DNA of 64,000 nt, taken from contig NZ_RBAH01000008.1 in NCBI RefSeq assembly GCF_003626695.1, positions 124,001 to 188,000 of the forward strand, given 5' to 3'. This document shows positions 43,622 through 52,270 of this stretch, in pieces. The DNA comes from Paenibacillus ginsengarvi (GTDB taxonomy: Bacteria; Bacillota; Bacilli; Paenibacillales; NBRC-103111). A program made the position numbers and the translations under genes. Every line of letters starts with the position of its first letter. Position 1 is the first letter of the stretch. The notes beneath the pieces are model-generated. The model had not been told where the DNA came from. It did not search any database and was given only the letters and a program-made list of their open reading frames with translations.

Positions 43622-45004
43622 ATGGAAAACCGCCCCGGCCGCCACACGTCCCGTCTGGACGAGCTAGTTCAAACGCTGCGGGAAGAGATCGGGCAAGGCC
43701 GCCGACAACCCGGCGAATATTTGCCGTCCGAACGGGAGTTTTCCAAGCAGTACGGGCTGAGCAATCTGACGGTCCGCAAAGGCTTGGAGCAGCTCGTAGC
43801 CGAAGGGCTGATCGTCAAAATTCCGAGAGTCGGCAATAAAGTGATCGGTCCGGCCCGCGAAAGCGGGCCGACCCTATTAAATATCGGCTATTACACGTCC
43901 ATTCCCCGCGAAACCGGGATCGACCGGCTGCTGGAGAAGTTTCATGAGCAGCACCCCGATATCCGGGTCCAGGCGATTCCGTTTACGAACGAACATCCCG
44001 ATGTGATCAAGCGGTTTCTGGATAACGGAATGCTTGATGTCATGACGCTAAACTACAATCATTTCCGGGCTTATCTCGAGCTGGGCTGGGCCGACATCAT
44101 GGAGCCGCAGCAGCCGGACCCGGATATTTATCCGTATTTGACAGACGCTTTTACGTTTGAGGGCGAGCTGCTGGTGCAGCCGTTTATTTTTTCGCCGGTC
44201 GTGTTATGCTACAACCGGGATCACTTCCGCGAGAAAAGGCTGCATGAGCCGGATGGGGGCTGGAGCTGGGAAAGGCTGTTCGATACGGCTTCACAGCTTG
44301 CGATTCCGAACGAACGGCTTGGCTTTTATTATCATTTCTTGTCCGCCAACCGTTGGTCGGTGCTTTTACTGCAGCGGGGAGGGGCGTTCGAGCGGAAGAA
44401 GGAGGAGCGCATTCGGCTTAGCGGCACGGAGATGATGGAGGCGTTCCGCTTTTGCCGCGAGGTGCAGGAGCACTTCCCGATCTTGTCCGACAATATCAAC
44501 AATGGGGATGTCGAACATTTGTTCCTGCAGGGCAAAGCTTCGATCATTATGACCAGTTATTTTCATCTGAACTTTATGATGGAAACGCCGATCCGTTTCG
44601 ATATTTCGCCGGTACCGCATTTCGGGAATCCCGCTACGCTGCTCATGAGTATCGGTCTCGCCATAAACAGTAAGTCGCAGAACAAGGAAGCGGCGCGTTC
44701 GCTCGTCCGCTTTTTGACCTCGGAGACGGCGCAGCTGTCGATCCGGCAGCAAACGTACAGCTTGCCCGCCCTGAAATCGGCTGCGGAATGGGTAGGGGAG
44801 GAGACGATCTATCGCCCGTCCCGTTTCTCGCTGTTCCGGGAAATCGTCCCGTCGTTCCGCTATTTCACCGATCTGGGAATCGGCGACATGCAGTTCCGCA
44901 CGATCGAAAGGGAGGTCAAGCTGTACTTCGCCGGACTTGAAAGCGAAGACCACTTCAGCGGACGCCTCGAAGAGCTGCTGTCGCCCGTCGTAGCCTCGAG
45001 CTGA
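43622..45004 (+). CDS. GntR-type regulator with solute-binding-protein (SBP family 1) sensor domain
   Basis: 460 residues without a signal peptide. Residues about 8-75 are a GntR winged HTH (QGRRQPGEYLPSEREFSKQY; LSNLTVRKGLEQLVAEGLIV). From about residue 85 on the chain follows an extracellular solute-binding protein of family 1, not the usual UTRA, FCD or LacI-like sensor: LLEKFHEQHPDIRVQAIPF, NGMLDVMTLNYNH, PVVLCYNRDHFREKRL, DGGWSWERLFDTASQ, GKASIIMTSYF and SKSQNKEAARSLVRFLTSE. It is thus a cytoplasmic copy of a sugar receptor used as an effector domain. GGAGG is 6 nt before the ATG. Control of the adjacent lipoprotein gene is inferred. Confidence 0.87.
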   Translation: MENRPGRHTSRLDELVQTLREEIGQGRRQPGEYLPSEREFSKQYGLSNLTVRKGLEQLVAEGLIVKIPRVGNKVIGPARESGPTLLNIGYYTSIPRETGIDRLLEKFHEQHPDIRVQAIPFTNEHPDVIKRFLDNGMLDVMTLNYNHFRAYLELGWADIMEPQQPDPDIYPYLTDAFTFEGELLVQPFIFSPVVLCYNRDHFREKRLHEPDGGWSWERLFDTASQLAIPNERLGFYYHFLSANRWSVLLLQRGGAFERKKEERIRLSGTEMMEAFRFCREVQEHFPILSDNINNGDVEHLFLQGKASIIMTSYFHLNFMMETPIRFDISPVPHFGNPATLLMSIGLAINSKSQNKEAARSLVRFLTSETAQLSIRQQTYSLPALKSAAEWVGEETIYRPSRFSLFREIVPSFRYFTDLGIGDMQFRTIEREVKLYFAGLESEDHFSGRLEELLSPVVASS

Positions 45005-45021
45005 AGTGGAGGACATACCGC

Positions 45022-46095
45022 TTACGATTTGTCAATCGCTTCCGCCATTGTTTTATCGGTCAGATGAGCGTAGATTTGCGTCGTATCCGGGGAAGCGTGG
45101 CCGAGCTGATCCTGCGTCTTGTACAGGTCGTTGCGCATATAATAGTCGGTGGCGAACGAATGCCGCAGCTTATGTACAGATAAATACGGTTTGCCAAAAT
45201 ATTTGGCGTATTTGATAACCATTTCCTGAATGGCCCGCTTCGTCATTCGTTTGCCTTCTTTCGACCCGTTCGCAACGGCGAGAAACAAGGCTTTTTCTTT
45301 TTTGTCCGGATTGTAGCGAAGCTGACGGATATCCAGATAAGCCAGCAGATCGGCGATGGCGTCTTGGCGGAAATAAACCGGCGTTTTGAACGTTTCGTCG
45401 TTTTTCCCTTTGCGGTACACGTATACGAGCTTTTTCTTCAAATCCATATCGTCGGCGTTTAAATTGACGACCTCCGATACGCGAAGTCCTGAGTTCAGAA
45501 TGATACTGATGATGCACACATCGCGAATGCGATTCATCTCATAAGCGTACAGCGCTTGCTTGTTGGCGGAAACGGCCTGCGGATAACCCGACTTCAAAAA
45601 GCCGATAAATTCCTCGATTTCCTTCTCCTGAAGCAGCTTGCCCTCCAGCTTGGCGGCTGTATCCTTCGGCTTGTGCGTTCGTTTGATCTCCACCTTGGCC
45701 ATTACATTTCGCTTCAAGAGCGGATAGAAGTCGTCGTCCTCGGCGATTTGGCTGAGGTAATGGAACAAGGAGCGAAGGGAGGACAGCTTGCGCGAGATCG
45801 TCGTTTTCGTATTGGCTTGGTCCTTCTTGGTGGCGAGAAACATCCGATACGAATCGATATGGTCCATCCGCAGCTTCTCTAACACGTCGATCGGGATATC
45901 CCGGATCGTTGGTCCTTCGCTCAAGCCTTCGGCGAGCAGCCAGTTGAAGAACGTTTCATAATCGCGCACGTATTCCAGTAGGGAGGAAGGGGAAAGGTCC
46001 GGCAGCTTGTAATTAATGAATTTATCCACGTACCAGGGCATGAACGGCACTTTTTTATCCAGTTCCTGGCGGTCTTTTTGCTTAATGACATTCAT
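45022..46095 (-). CDS. xerS: XerS-like tyrosine recombinase
   Basis: 357 residues. The N-terminal SAM-like domain has the XerS signature PFMPWYVDKF and YVRDYETFFNWLL, then IRDIPIDVLEKL. All catalytic residues are present: Arg205 (NSGLRVSE), Lys (RKGK, 229-231), His308 and Arg311 (HKLRHSFAT), His333 (LGHAS) and Tyr342 (IYAHLTD). XerS is the single-recombinase alternative to XerCD first known in streptococci and lactococci, where its dif site lies beside the gene. Here a 28-bp dif-like site starts 36 bp upstream of the start codon. AAGGAGG is 13 nt before ATG, a long spacing. Convergent with the preceding regulator gene (17-bp gap). Confidence 0.85.
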   Translation of the reverse strand: MNVIKQKDRQELDKKVPFMPWYVDKFINYKLPDLSPSSLLEYVRDYETFFNWLLAEGLSEGPTIRDIPIDVLEKLRMDHIDSYRMFLATKKDQANTKTTISRKLSSLRSLFHYLSQIAEDDDFYPLLKRNVMAKVEIKRTHKPKDTAAKLEGKLLQEKEIEEFIGFLKSGYPQAVSANKQALYAYEMNRIRDVCIISIILNSGLRVSEVVNLNADDMDLKKKLVYVYRKGKNDETFKTPVYFRQDAIADLLAYLDIRQLRYNPDKKEKALFLAVANGSKEGKRMTKRAIQEMVIKYAKYFGKPYLSVHKLRHSFATDYYMRNDLYKTQDQLGHASPDTTQIYAHLTDKTMAEAIDKS

Positions 46096-46130
46096 CGGAC
46101 GGAAAGCGCCTCCTTACAAGGATGGATTAT

Positions 46131-46158
46131 TGTTAACATAATAAATGTTATGTAAACA
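46131..46158 (+). other. dif-like recombination site A
   Basis: 11-base arms TGTTAACATAA and TTATGTAAACA flank the 6-base core TAAATG. The right arm shares TTATGTAAAC with the XerD-side arm of the Bacillus subtilis dif site. The 11-6-11 geometry is that of Xer sites. It lies between xerS and the small gene at 46160. Confidence 0.65.
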
Positions 46159-46159
46159 A

Positions 46160-46381
46160 TCAAAAATCGGATTCGGGTAAGATCGTTATTGTGAACGATA
46201 CGCGCTGCATGGAAGATTCCATATTCGTATTCATCTTCGCTCTGGCCTGAGCTTCCATCAGATCGAAATATTTAAAGTACAGCTGGGCGTCTTCCATCTT
46301 GGACGTCTTAAAAGGAGCCTCTTCGATATAATAAGAGCCGTCCTCAAGCTTTAGTACGTGGCCGTTTCGGATTACGGACAT
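46160..46381 (-). CDS. Small hypothetical protein
   Basis: 73 residues from ATG 46381, which has a perfect GGAGGTGA 5 nt upstream; the open frame to 46402 would start inside that site. The protein is polar, with an N-terminal beta-rich part (MSVIRNGHVLKLEDGSYYIE) and a helical middle, and has no family I recognise. It ends 2 bp from dif-like site A and lies on the xerS strand, so it may be cotranscribed with xerS across the site. Confidence 0.7.
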   Translation of the reverse strand: MSVIRNGHVLKLEDGSYYIEEAPFKTSKMEDAQLYFKYFDLMEAQARAKMNTNMESSMQRVSFTITILPESDF

Positions 46382-46593
46382 GCGAATCACCTCCATTTCC
46401 ACTATACCTCATTTTGGCAAAGAAATCTTGCCCCCGAAAGGGGAGGAGCGCGTAGGACGTATGTCCGCATCGCCCGCACAAAGTCATTTAATCCATGTTT
46501 TCAAATAATATCATCTATTACATCCGCAATATGCCGTATGGTATGCTGTGGAATAATGGAGAATCCGATCAACAAGATCGCGGCCGGGAAGGG

Positions 46594-48546
46594 ATGAGCC
46601 AACTGGAAAAAACGGAACGAACCGAAGAGAAGGACACCGAGCTTCGTCGCGGCCGGGGACAGGGGCGGGGCAGACGTATGGACCCCGATGACGATTGGGA
46701 ACGCGAGTACGTCAGAGATCCGTCGAAAAGCACCATGTACTACTTTCGCATCTACATGTGGCTGCTCACGTATTTGAAGCCGTACAAATGGCAGATGGTC
46801 CTATTTATCGTCTGCGGTTTGGCTATATCGCTGGCGCAGATGAGCATTTTCCGCGTCCTGCAGTATATTATCGACGATGTTGTTATGGCCGGCAATACGG
46901 CCCGGTTCAAGCTCATCGTCAGCGTACTCATCGTGATTTTATTGTGCATGTTTGCCGCAATGGCCGCCAACAATTTGCTGTCGCGGCTTATTCGCGAGAA
47001 AGCTTCGCGCGATCTGCAGTTCGACTGCATCAAGCAACTTCGGCTGCTGAGCTTTTCTTATTACGAGAACCACCCCGTCGGCGAAACGCTGTCGCTGCTC
47101 AATAGTGACGTGCAGGCCGTGCAGGGCATTTATCAGCGGCATTTTCCGAGTCTGATCAACAATGCGCTGCTGCTGTTCGTGGCGTTCGGCTTTGTCGTGC
47201 ATATGAATGCGGCGCTAACGTTAATGACGCTGCCCTGCTTTTTACTGTACTACATGGTGGGACCGTATTTGACCAAAAAATCGTCGTTTTGGGGGAAAGT
47301 AGCCCGGGACCGGCGAACGGACTGGAACCGCAAAATCTATGAAAGCGTTACAGGACTAACGGAAATGCGCGCCCACCGCAGCGAGTCGTGGGATTTGCAG
47401 CGATACGAGCAGAAACACGCCAGCTACAACGAAAGCCAGCAAAAACAGTTTTGGTTCCGCGGATTCAGGATGCTGGCCCGACAGCTGTCTTCCTTTGCCG
47501 GGATGATGGTGATGTTCATCTATGGCGCTTATCTGAATCGGATCGGGCAGTTGTCGGTCGGGGAGTTCGTCGCCTTTACGATGTATTACCAGATGCTGAA
47601 TCGGCAATCGTCGCAGCTGATCTCCATCTTCATGGATCAAAGTCTGCTTCTGCATCAAGGCGAAAAGCTGAAGCTGTTCATGGGGCTGAAGCCGGTTGTG
47701 ACGGAGCCGGAGCATCCGACCTTGCTGCCTCGCGTAGAGGGACGCGTAACGTTCCGGGACGTCACCTTCGGTTATGGAAGCCGGGATGTGCTAAACGGTT
47801 TCTCGCTGGATATTGCCGCAGGCGAACGGGTGGCGCTTGTCGGTACAAGCGGCAACGGCAAGTCTACGCTGCTGAAGCTGGTCGATCGTTTCTATGATCC
47901 GCAGCATGGGGATGTATTGCTCGACGGCGTTCCACTGCGTTCGTTATCGCTGCGACAGTTGCGGGATTCGATCGGCATCGTGTTCCAGGAGACGTATTTG
48001 TTCGGTGCGACGATAAGCGAAAATATCCGCTTCGGCAATCCCGAGGCGACCGACGATGAAGTGCGGGAAGCGGCGATAGCGGCCAATGCGCACGACTTTA
48101 TAATGGCGCTGCCTAACGGTTACGACACGAACGTAGGCGAGAGGGGCGTCAAGCTGTCGGGCGGCCAGCGGCAGCGCATATCGATCGCCAGAATGTTTAT
48201 TAAAAATCCGCGCATCGTTCTGCTCGACGAAGCGACATCGGCGCTGGACAATGTAAGCGAACGGGAAGTGATCGCCGCGCTGGACCGATTGATGAAAGGG
48301 CGCACGACCATTACCGTGGCCCACCGGCTGTCTACGGTTCGCGACTATGACCGGATCGTCGTCATCAAGGATGGAGCGGTGGCGGAGGTAGGCAGCTACC
48401 GCGAGCTTTTGGAAGACCGGGGCTGGCTGTATCAGCTCGAAACGAATGTGCCGGAGGACAAACGTCACAGGGAGGAGGCTGCAAATGAAAACGGTCCGCT
48501 GGCTGTGGGGTTACGTAAGCCAAATGCGATGGGCTCTCGCATTTAG
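46594..48546 (+). CDS. ABC exporter, fused membrane and ATPase domains (first of a pair)
   Basis: 650 residues from ATG 46594 (GGGAAGGG directly upstream; the frame is open to 46495). A charged Arg/Gly-rich N-terminal extension (residues 1-45) precedes a six-helix type IV exporter domain (from LTYLKPYKWQMVLFIVCGLA) and an ATPase domain with Walker A GTSGNGKST, signature LSGGQRQR, Walker B IVLLDEATSALD and H-loop VAHRLSTV. It pairs with the next gene as a heterodimer like BmrCD/LmrCD; both sites look catalytically intact. Substrate unknown. The two genes lie between dif-like sites A and B. Confidence 0.92.
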   Translation: MSQLEKTERTEEKDTELRRGRGQGRGRRMDPDDDWEREYVRDPSKSTMYYFRIYMWLLTYLKPYKWQMVLFIVCGLAISLAQMSIFRVLQYIIDDVVMAGNTARFKLIVSVLIVILLCMFAAMAANNLLSRLIREKASRDLQFDCIKQLRLLSFSYYENHPVGETLSLLNSDVQAVQGIYQRHFPSLINNALLLFVAFGFVVHMNAALTLMTLPCFLLYYMVGPYLTKKSSFWGKVARDRRTDWNRKIYESVTGLTEMRAHRSESWDLQRYEQKHASYNESQQKQFWFRGFRMLARQLSSFAGMMVMFIYGAYLNRIGQLSVGEFVAFTMYYQMLNRQSSQLISIFMDQSLLLHQGEKLKLFMGLKPVVTEPEHPTLLPRVEGRVTFRDVTFGYGSRDVLNGFSLDIAAGERVALVGTSGNGKSTLLKLVDRFYDPQHGDVLLDGVPLRSLSLRQLRDSIGIVFQETYLFGATISENIRFGNPEATDDEVREAAIAANAHDFIMALPNGYDTNVGERGVKLSGGQRQRISIARMFIKNPRIVLLDEATSALDNVSEREVIAALDRLMKGRTTITVAHRLSTVRDYDRIVVIKDGAVAEVGSYRELLEDRGWLYQLETNVPEDKRHREEAANENGPLAVGLRKPNAMGSRI

Positions 48547-50227
48547 CATGATGGTGCTGGTCGTGGGCCAGTGGGCGCAGATCGCGGCGCAGGGCTCGCA
48601 AAAGTTTCTGATCGACGACGTGCTCGTAGGCAAGCATTACGAGCAGCTGCTGTGGGTACTCGGCTATTTTACAATCACTTATTTGGTGTTTTATTTGTTA
48701 AGCTGGTGGGGGCGTTATTTAACCAGAATGAATGGGCTCACCCTTCAGCGTTACATGGGCAGCCGGCTGATGGCGCTCATCCAGCGCTTGCCCGTTGCAT
48801 CGATTCAAGGCGGACGAACCGCCAAATGGGTGCAATATTTTACGAGCGACATCCAGCAGGTTTCGACCTTTGTGACAGAAGACCTGCCGCGGGGCATCCA
48901 GCAAGTAGCGGGTACGCTGCTGCTCATCGGCATTATCGGCTGGAACAGCCCGATCGTTCTGGCGATCGTATCGGTCTTCAGCGCCTTGTACATCGCTCTG
49001 GGCCGGTACTACGGGCCGATCATGCGGCGGCAGACAAGAGAAATGCAGGAGAAGCGGGGCGATATGCTTACGAAGATTGAGGAGGGCATTTCGTCGACGC
49101 GCGAGGTGATCGCCTTCAACCGGATGGCCTGGGAGGAAAAAAGCTTCCGCGGCGCCTTCGCCGTCTTCTTCGATAAAGTGATGGAAAACGGCAAACTGGC
49201 CAACTCCCAGCTGCTGCTGAGCAATTCGGTGCAGTGGATCGGCCGGATGGCCGTCCTGCTGTTCGGAGGTTACTCGGTCATAAGCGGCAGTATATCGATC
49301 GGCGTATTCGTCATCGTGTACCAATATTCGAACCAGCTGTTTAACAATTACCAGACGGTGTTTAACTTCGTGATGAACATGTCCGGACAGCTTGCCTATG
49401 CCGATAGAGTGAGAGAGATATTCAACCAGGAGGCCGCTCCCGAAGGATCGAAACCGCTCAAGGCGGAGGTTCAGTCGATTGTATTCGATAAAGTGACGTT
49501 CGCTTATCCCGGTACCGAACGCCTGGTATTAAACGAACTCGAGCTTTCGATTCCGCAAGGCAAAAAAATCGCCATTGTCGGCTCCAGCGGCGGGGGCAAA
49601 TCGACTGTTACCCAGCTGCTGCTTCGTTTTTTCGAGCCTACATCCGGCTGTATTCGCATCAACGGCACGCCGCTGTCGGATATTCGCAATGCGGATTGGC
49701 TGGGCAAGCTTTGCGTTGTGTTTCAAGAGCCTTTTCTGCTGCCCGATACGATCCGAAGCAATCTGCTCTTCGGCCGCCCTTTTTCCGAAGAGCGTATAAT
49801 CGAAGCTTGCCGGATCGCGCAGGTTCACGAGTTTATCGAATCGATGGAGAACGGCTACGATACGGTTGTCGGCGAGAGAGGGTACACGCTGTCGGGAGGA
49901 CAGCGGCAGCGGATCGCCATTGCGAGGGCGATTGCGGGTGAACCGGAGCTGCTCATTCTGGACGAAGCGACGTCGGCGCTCGACATGGAGACGGAGATGA
50001 AGCTGCAAGAGGCGCTGGACCGGGAGAGAGCAGGGAAGACGACAATCGTCATTGCGCACCGGCTGTCTACCGTTCGCAACGCGGACCTCATTCTGGTCAT
50101 GCACGAAGGTCGCTTGGTCGAGCAGGGCACGCATCAGGAGCTGATGAACGGCGGCGATATTTATCGGCGTCTCGTCTCGGTGATGAGTGACGAAGGAGCC
50201 CCGAAGAAGCGGATTCGAGGGGCTTGA
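48485..50227 (+). CDS. ABC exporter, fused membrane and ATPase domains (second of the pair)
   Basis: 580 residues from ATG 48485, with AGGGAGGAGG 7 nt upstream. The start lies 62 nt inside the previous gene, indicating coupled translation and a fixed stoichiometry. Six TM helices begin at ALAFSMMVLVVGQW. ATPase motifs are Walker A GSSGGGKST, signature LSGGQRQR, Walker B LLILDEATSALD and H-loop IAHRLSTV. Probably a multidrug, lipid or peptide exporter half. A strong terminator follows, then dif-like site B. Confidence 0.92.
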   Translation: MKTVRWLWGYVSQMRWALAFSMMVLVVGQWAQIAAQGSQKFLIDDVLVGKHYEQLLWVLGYFTITYLVFYLLSWWGRYLTRMNGLTLQRYMGSRLMALIQRLPVASIQGGRTAKWVQYFTSDIQQVSTFVTEDLPRGIQQVAGTLLLIGIIGWNSPIVLAIVSVFSALYIALGRYYGPIMRRQTREMQEKRGDMLTKIEEGISSTREVIAFNRMAWEEKSFRGAFAVFFDKVMENGKLANSQLLLSNSVQWIGRMAVLLFGGYSVISGSISIGVFVIVYQYSNQLFNNYQTVFNFVMNMSGQLAYADRVREIFNQEAAPEGSKPLKAEVQSIVFDKVTFAYPGTERLVLNELELSIPQGKKIAIVGSSGGGKSTVTQLLLRFFEPTSGCIRINGTPLSDIRNADWLGKLCVVFQEPFLLPDTIRSNLLFGRPFSEERIIEACRIAQVHEFIESMENGYDTVVGERGYTLSGGQRQRIAIARAIAGEPELLILDEATSALDMETEMKLQEALDRERAGKTTIVIAHRLSTVRNADLILVMHEGRLVEQGTHQELMNGGDIYRRLVSVMSDEGAPKKRIRGA

Positions 50228-50241
50228 GAATGGAAAAGGGG

Positions 50242-50270
50242 AACACCCGGGAATGCCCGGGTGTTTTGTT
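50242..50270 (+). terminator. Rho-independent terminator of the ABC exporter operon
   Basis: AACACCCGGG, loop AATG, CCCGGGTGTT, then TTGTTGTTTT. Confidence 0.85.
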
Positions 50271-50288
50271 GTTTTGGTGAGGAATAGA

Positions 50289-50316
50289 AGGTTACATAAT
50301 AAATGTTATGTTAACT
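50289..50316 (+). other. dif-like recombination site B
   Basis: Arms AGGTTACATAA and TTATGTTAACT flank the core TAAATG. The core and orientation are identical to site A, so A and B are direct repeats 4158 bp apart. Located between the ABC exporter terminator and the 3' end of lysK. Confidence 0.6.
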
Positions 50317-50370
50317 TTTTTGTGAAGAACCGTGCAATCAAAAAGTGAACAGTTGCGGGCATAGTTATAA

Positions 50371-51930
50371 TCAAAAATCCAGAAGAGCCATCATCTTGGC
50401 TGATCCGACGACCTGAATCAGTAGAGGGATGCGGGGACCTTCATCCTTACCCAGAACCAGCCTATAGATGATCGAAAACAGCCGCTTTTGATTACGCTTC
50501 TTCACTTTGCTGTCTTCATCGTGGCAAATCGCATAGATTTCGCTCATTAACGCTTCATCATCGCCTTCGTTGTCCGTTCTCAGCAAATTACGGAAAGCTT
50601 CAACCCATACCCGTTCCTCGGTGCTCAAGGTTTCGTAAAAAGCGATGTTCCTCTCCGAATTCACAGCCACTAATTTTTGCGGAAACCACTGTTTGATCCA
50701 ATACTCGGATCGGTTGGCCACTTGCTCTATTGCTTCCTGAGAGTAATTCTCGCCACTGCGGAGCAGCACATCTCGCAGCAGCCGGATATCGAAATGGACC
50801 AGAGGTAAGATACTAGAAACCAGGCTGAACTTCGGGACTTTTTCGTTTCTGTCGTCGTTCACTATTGAAAGCTCGAAAGCTTCCCGAATTTCACCCGGAA
50901 TGGTGTTTGCTCCATAAGCTTCCCGATACCGTTCATATTCGGTATAATTTCTTAGCACATCTTCATCCATACCGATGTTGAAGGCGGCGCTCGGCTGGTA
51001 CTTGGCGAACAAAAATAAAATTTGTTCAGGCGCATATACCTGTAACAGATCATCAGGCGTGTAATTGTTGCCGGAAGAACTGGACATTTTGGCGTGAGTG
51101 CCCTTGATCCCGATAAACTCATAGGGGGCGTAGGAGGGAGGCTTGCTCCCGAAAATTTGCTCCGCTATCGTTTTGGACACGTTGTAGCTGCCAGTCTCCG
51201 AAGAGTGGTCGCGGCCTCCCGGCTCGAATAATACATCCTCCATCTGCCAGCGCATCGGCCAGTCTATTTTCCATTGCAGCTTGATATTCACGGCATCGGC
51301 AATTGCTACCGTATTCTGATGACCGCAAGCGCAGCCATACAATAACGTATCGTTCCTGTCATCGAAAGCCAGAACGGTAGTTGAGTCTTTCCGGCAGCTT
51401 TCACAATACACATGAACGGGGAAAAAGGAATTTCGCGCTTCCTCGCTCGTCTCGCCTGTTTTATACGACATCAATATATTGTAGATCTCTTTTCGCTGCT
51501 TAATCGCGTGCAGGATGGACTTGTTGTATCTCCTCGACCGGTACTCCGCTGTCTGGTAAATATATTCGGGCCTGATTTCAAAAGCGTGCAGCGCATGCTC
51601 GAACTCTTTCTCATAATGTTCCGCGTAGGAGCGGTGGCAGCCGAAGGGACAAGGCACCTCGGAATAAGGCATGCCAATATAACGTTCAAAAGAGCGGTCT
51701 ACGCCGGCAGGCACCTTCCGGAATCGGTCGAAATCGTCCCATGAAAAAAGGAAGCGCACCTTTTTCCCATGTTTCTGAAGAGCTTTGGTTACAAAATAGG
51801 TCGTCACAATTTCTCTGAAATTGCCTATGTGTACCGACCCGGAGGGGCTAATCCCTGAAGCGCAAACGAATGTATCTCGCTCCGGATGGGCTTCGATTAG
51901 TTGGTTCGCTATTTTTTCCGACCAGTGCAA
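50371..51930 (-). CDS. lysK: Lysyl-tRNA synthetase, class I
   Basis: 519 residues. It starts at TTG 51930, preceded by GAGGTG at 7 nt, giving MHWSEKIANQLIEAHP, the usual LysRS-I beginning; the open frame to 52005 lies inside the T-box terminator. The class I HIGH motif is SPSGSVHIGNFRE and the KMSKS loop is HAKMSSSSGN. A Cys-rich insert (CESC..., CACGH) probably binds zinc. Class I LysRS is mainly archaeal, but some Bacillus cereus relatives carry it beside the normal class II enzyme under a T-box. Here it is also T-box controlled, suggesting an accessory or stress copy. Confidence 0.93.
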   Translation of the reverse strand: MHWSEKIANQLIEAHPERDTFVCASGISPSGSVHIGNFREIVTTYFVTKALQKHGKKVRFLFSWDDFDRFRKVPAGVDRSFERYIGMPYSEVPCPFGCHRSYAEHYEKEFEHALHAFEIRPEYIYQTAEYRSRRYNKSILHAIKQRKEIYNILMSYKTGETSEEARNSFFPVHVYCESCRKDSTTVLAFDDRNDTLLYGCACGHQNTVAIADAVNIKLQWKIDWPMRWQMEDVLFEPGGRDHSSETGSYNVSKTIAEQIFGSKPPSYAPYEFIGIKGTHAKMSSSSGNNYTPDDLLQVYAPEQILFLFAKYQPSAAFNIGMDEDVLRNYTEYERYREAYGANTIPGEIREAFELSIVNDDRNEKVPKFSLVSSILPLVHFDIRLLRDVLLRSGENYSQEAIEQVANRSEYWIKQWFPQKLVAVNSERNIAFYETLSTEERVWVEAFRNLLRTDNEGDDEALMSEIYAICHDEDSKVKKRNQKRLFSIIYRLVLGKDEGPRIPLLIQVVGSAKMMALLDF

Positions 51931-51988
51931 GTGCAAACACCTCGTTTTTAGATCGATTTTGGTATCCGATATCGTTTCAAACAAACAA

Positions 51989-52270
51989 AAAAATCCCACC
52001 CCCAAGACATAGTCTCAGGGACGAGATCGAACATTCCTCGTGGTACCACCCAGGTTTGCGGACCGGTCACCCGGCCAGCCTCTTCGAGTACGGCATTCCT
52101 GCGGATTGCGTATACCCTAGCTCTGTAACAGGAGCTCCTGTCCCACCATCACCCTAACGAACGGATCCAATGTGCTGCTCAGAGGCTTTTTTCCATAAAA
52201 GAACCTTTACTCCTTTTCAGCGGCCGGAGCTCTCTGTGAAAGTTTCGTTTATGTACTGCCCTCGTCATCG
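51989..52270 (-). ncRNA. T-box riboswitch, lysine-specific (lysK leader)
   Basis: On the minus strand the leader shows AGAGAGC of Stem I (52229-52235). GGAAAAAAGCC contains the Lys codon AAA in the specifier loop (A-run at 52187-52192). The T-box sequence TGGGTGGTACCACG is at 52039-52052. The terminator has CCCTGAGAC, loop TAT, GTCTTGGGG and a T-run at 51988-51993. The order and spacing match the leuA T-box in this window. Low charged tRNA-Lys should switch lysK on. Confidence 0.9.
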
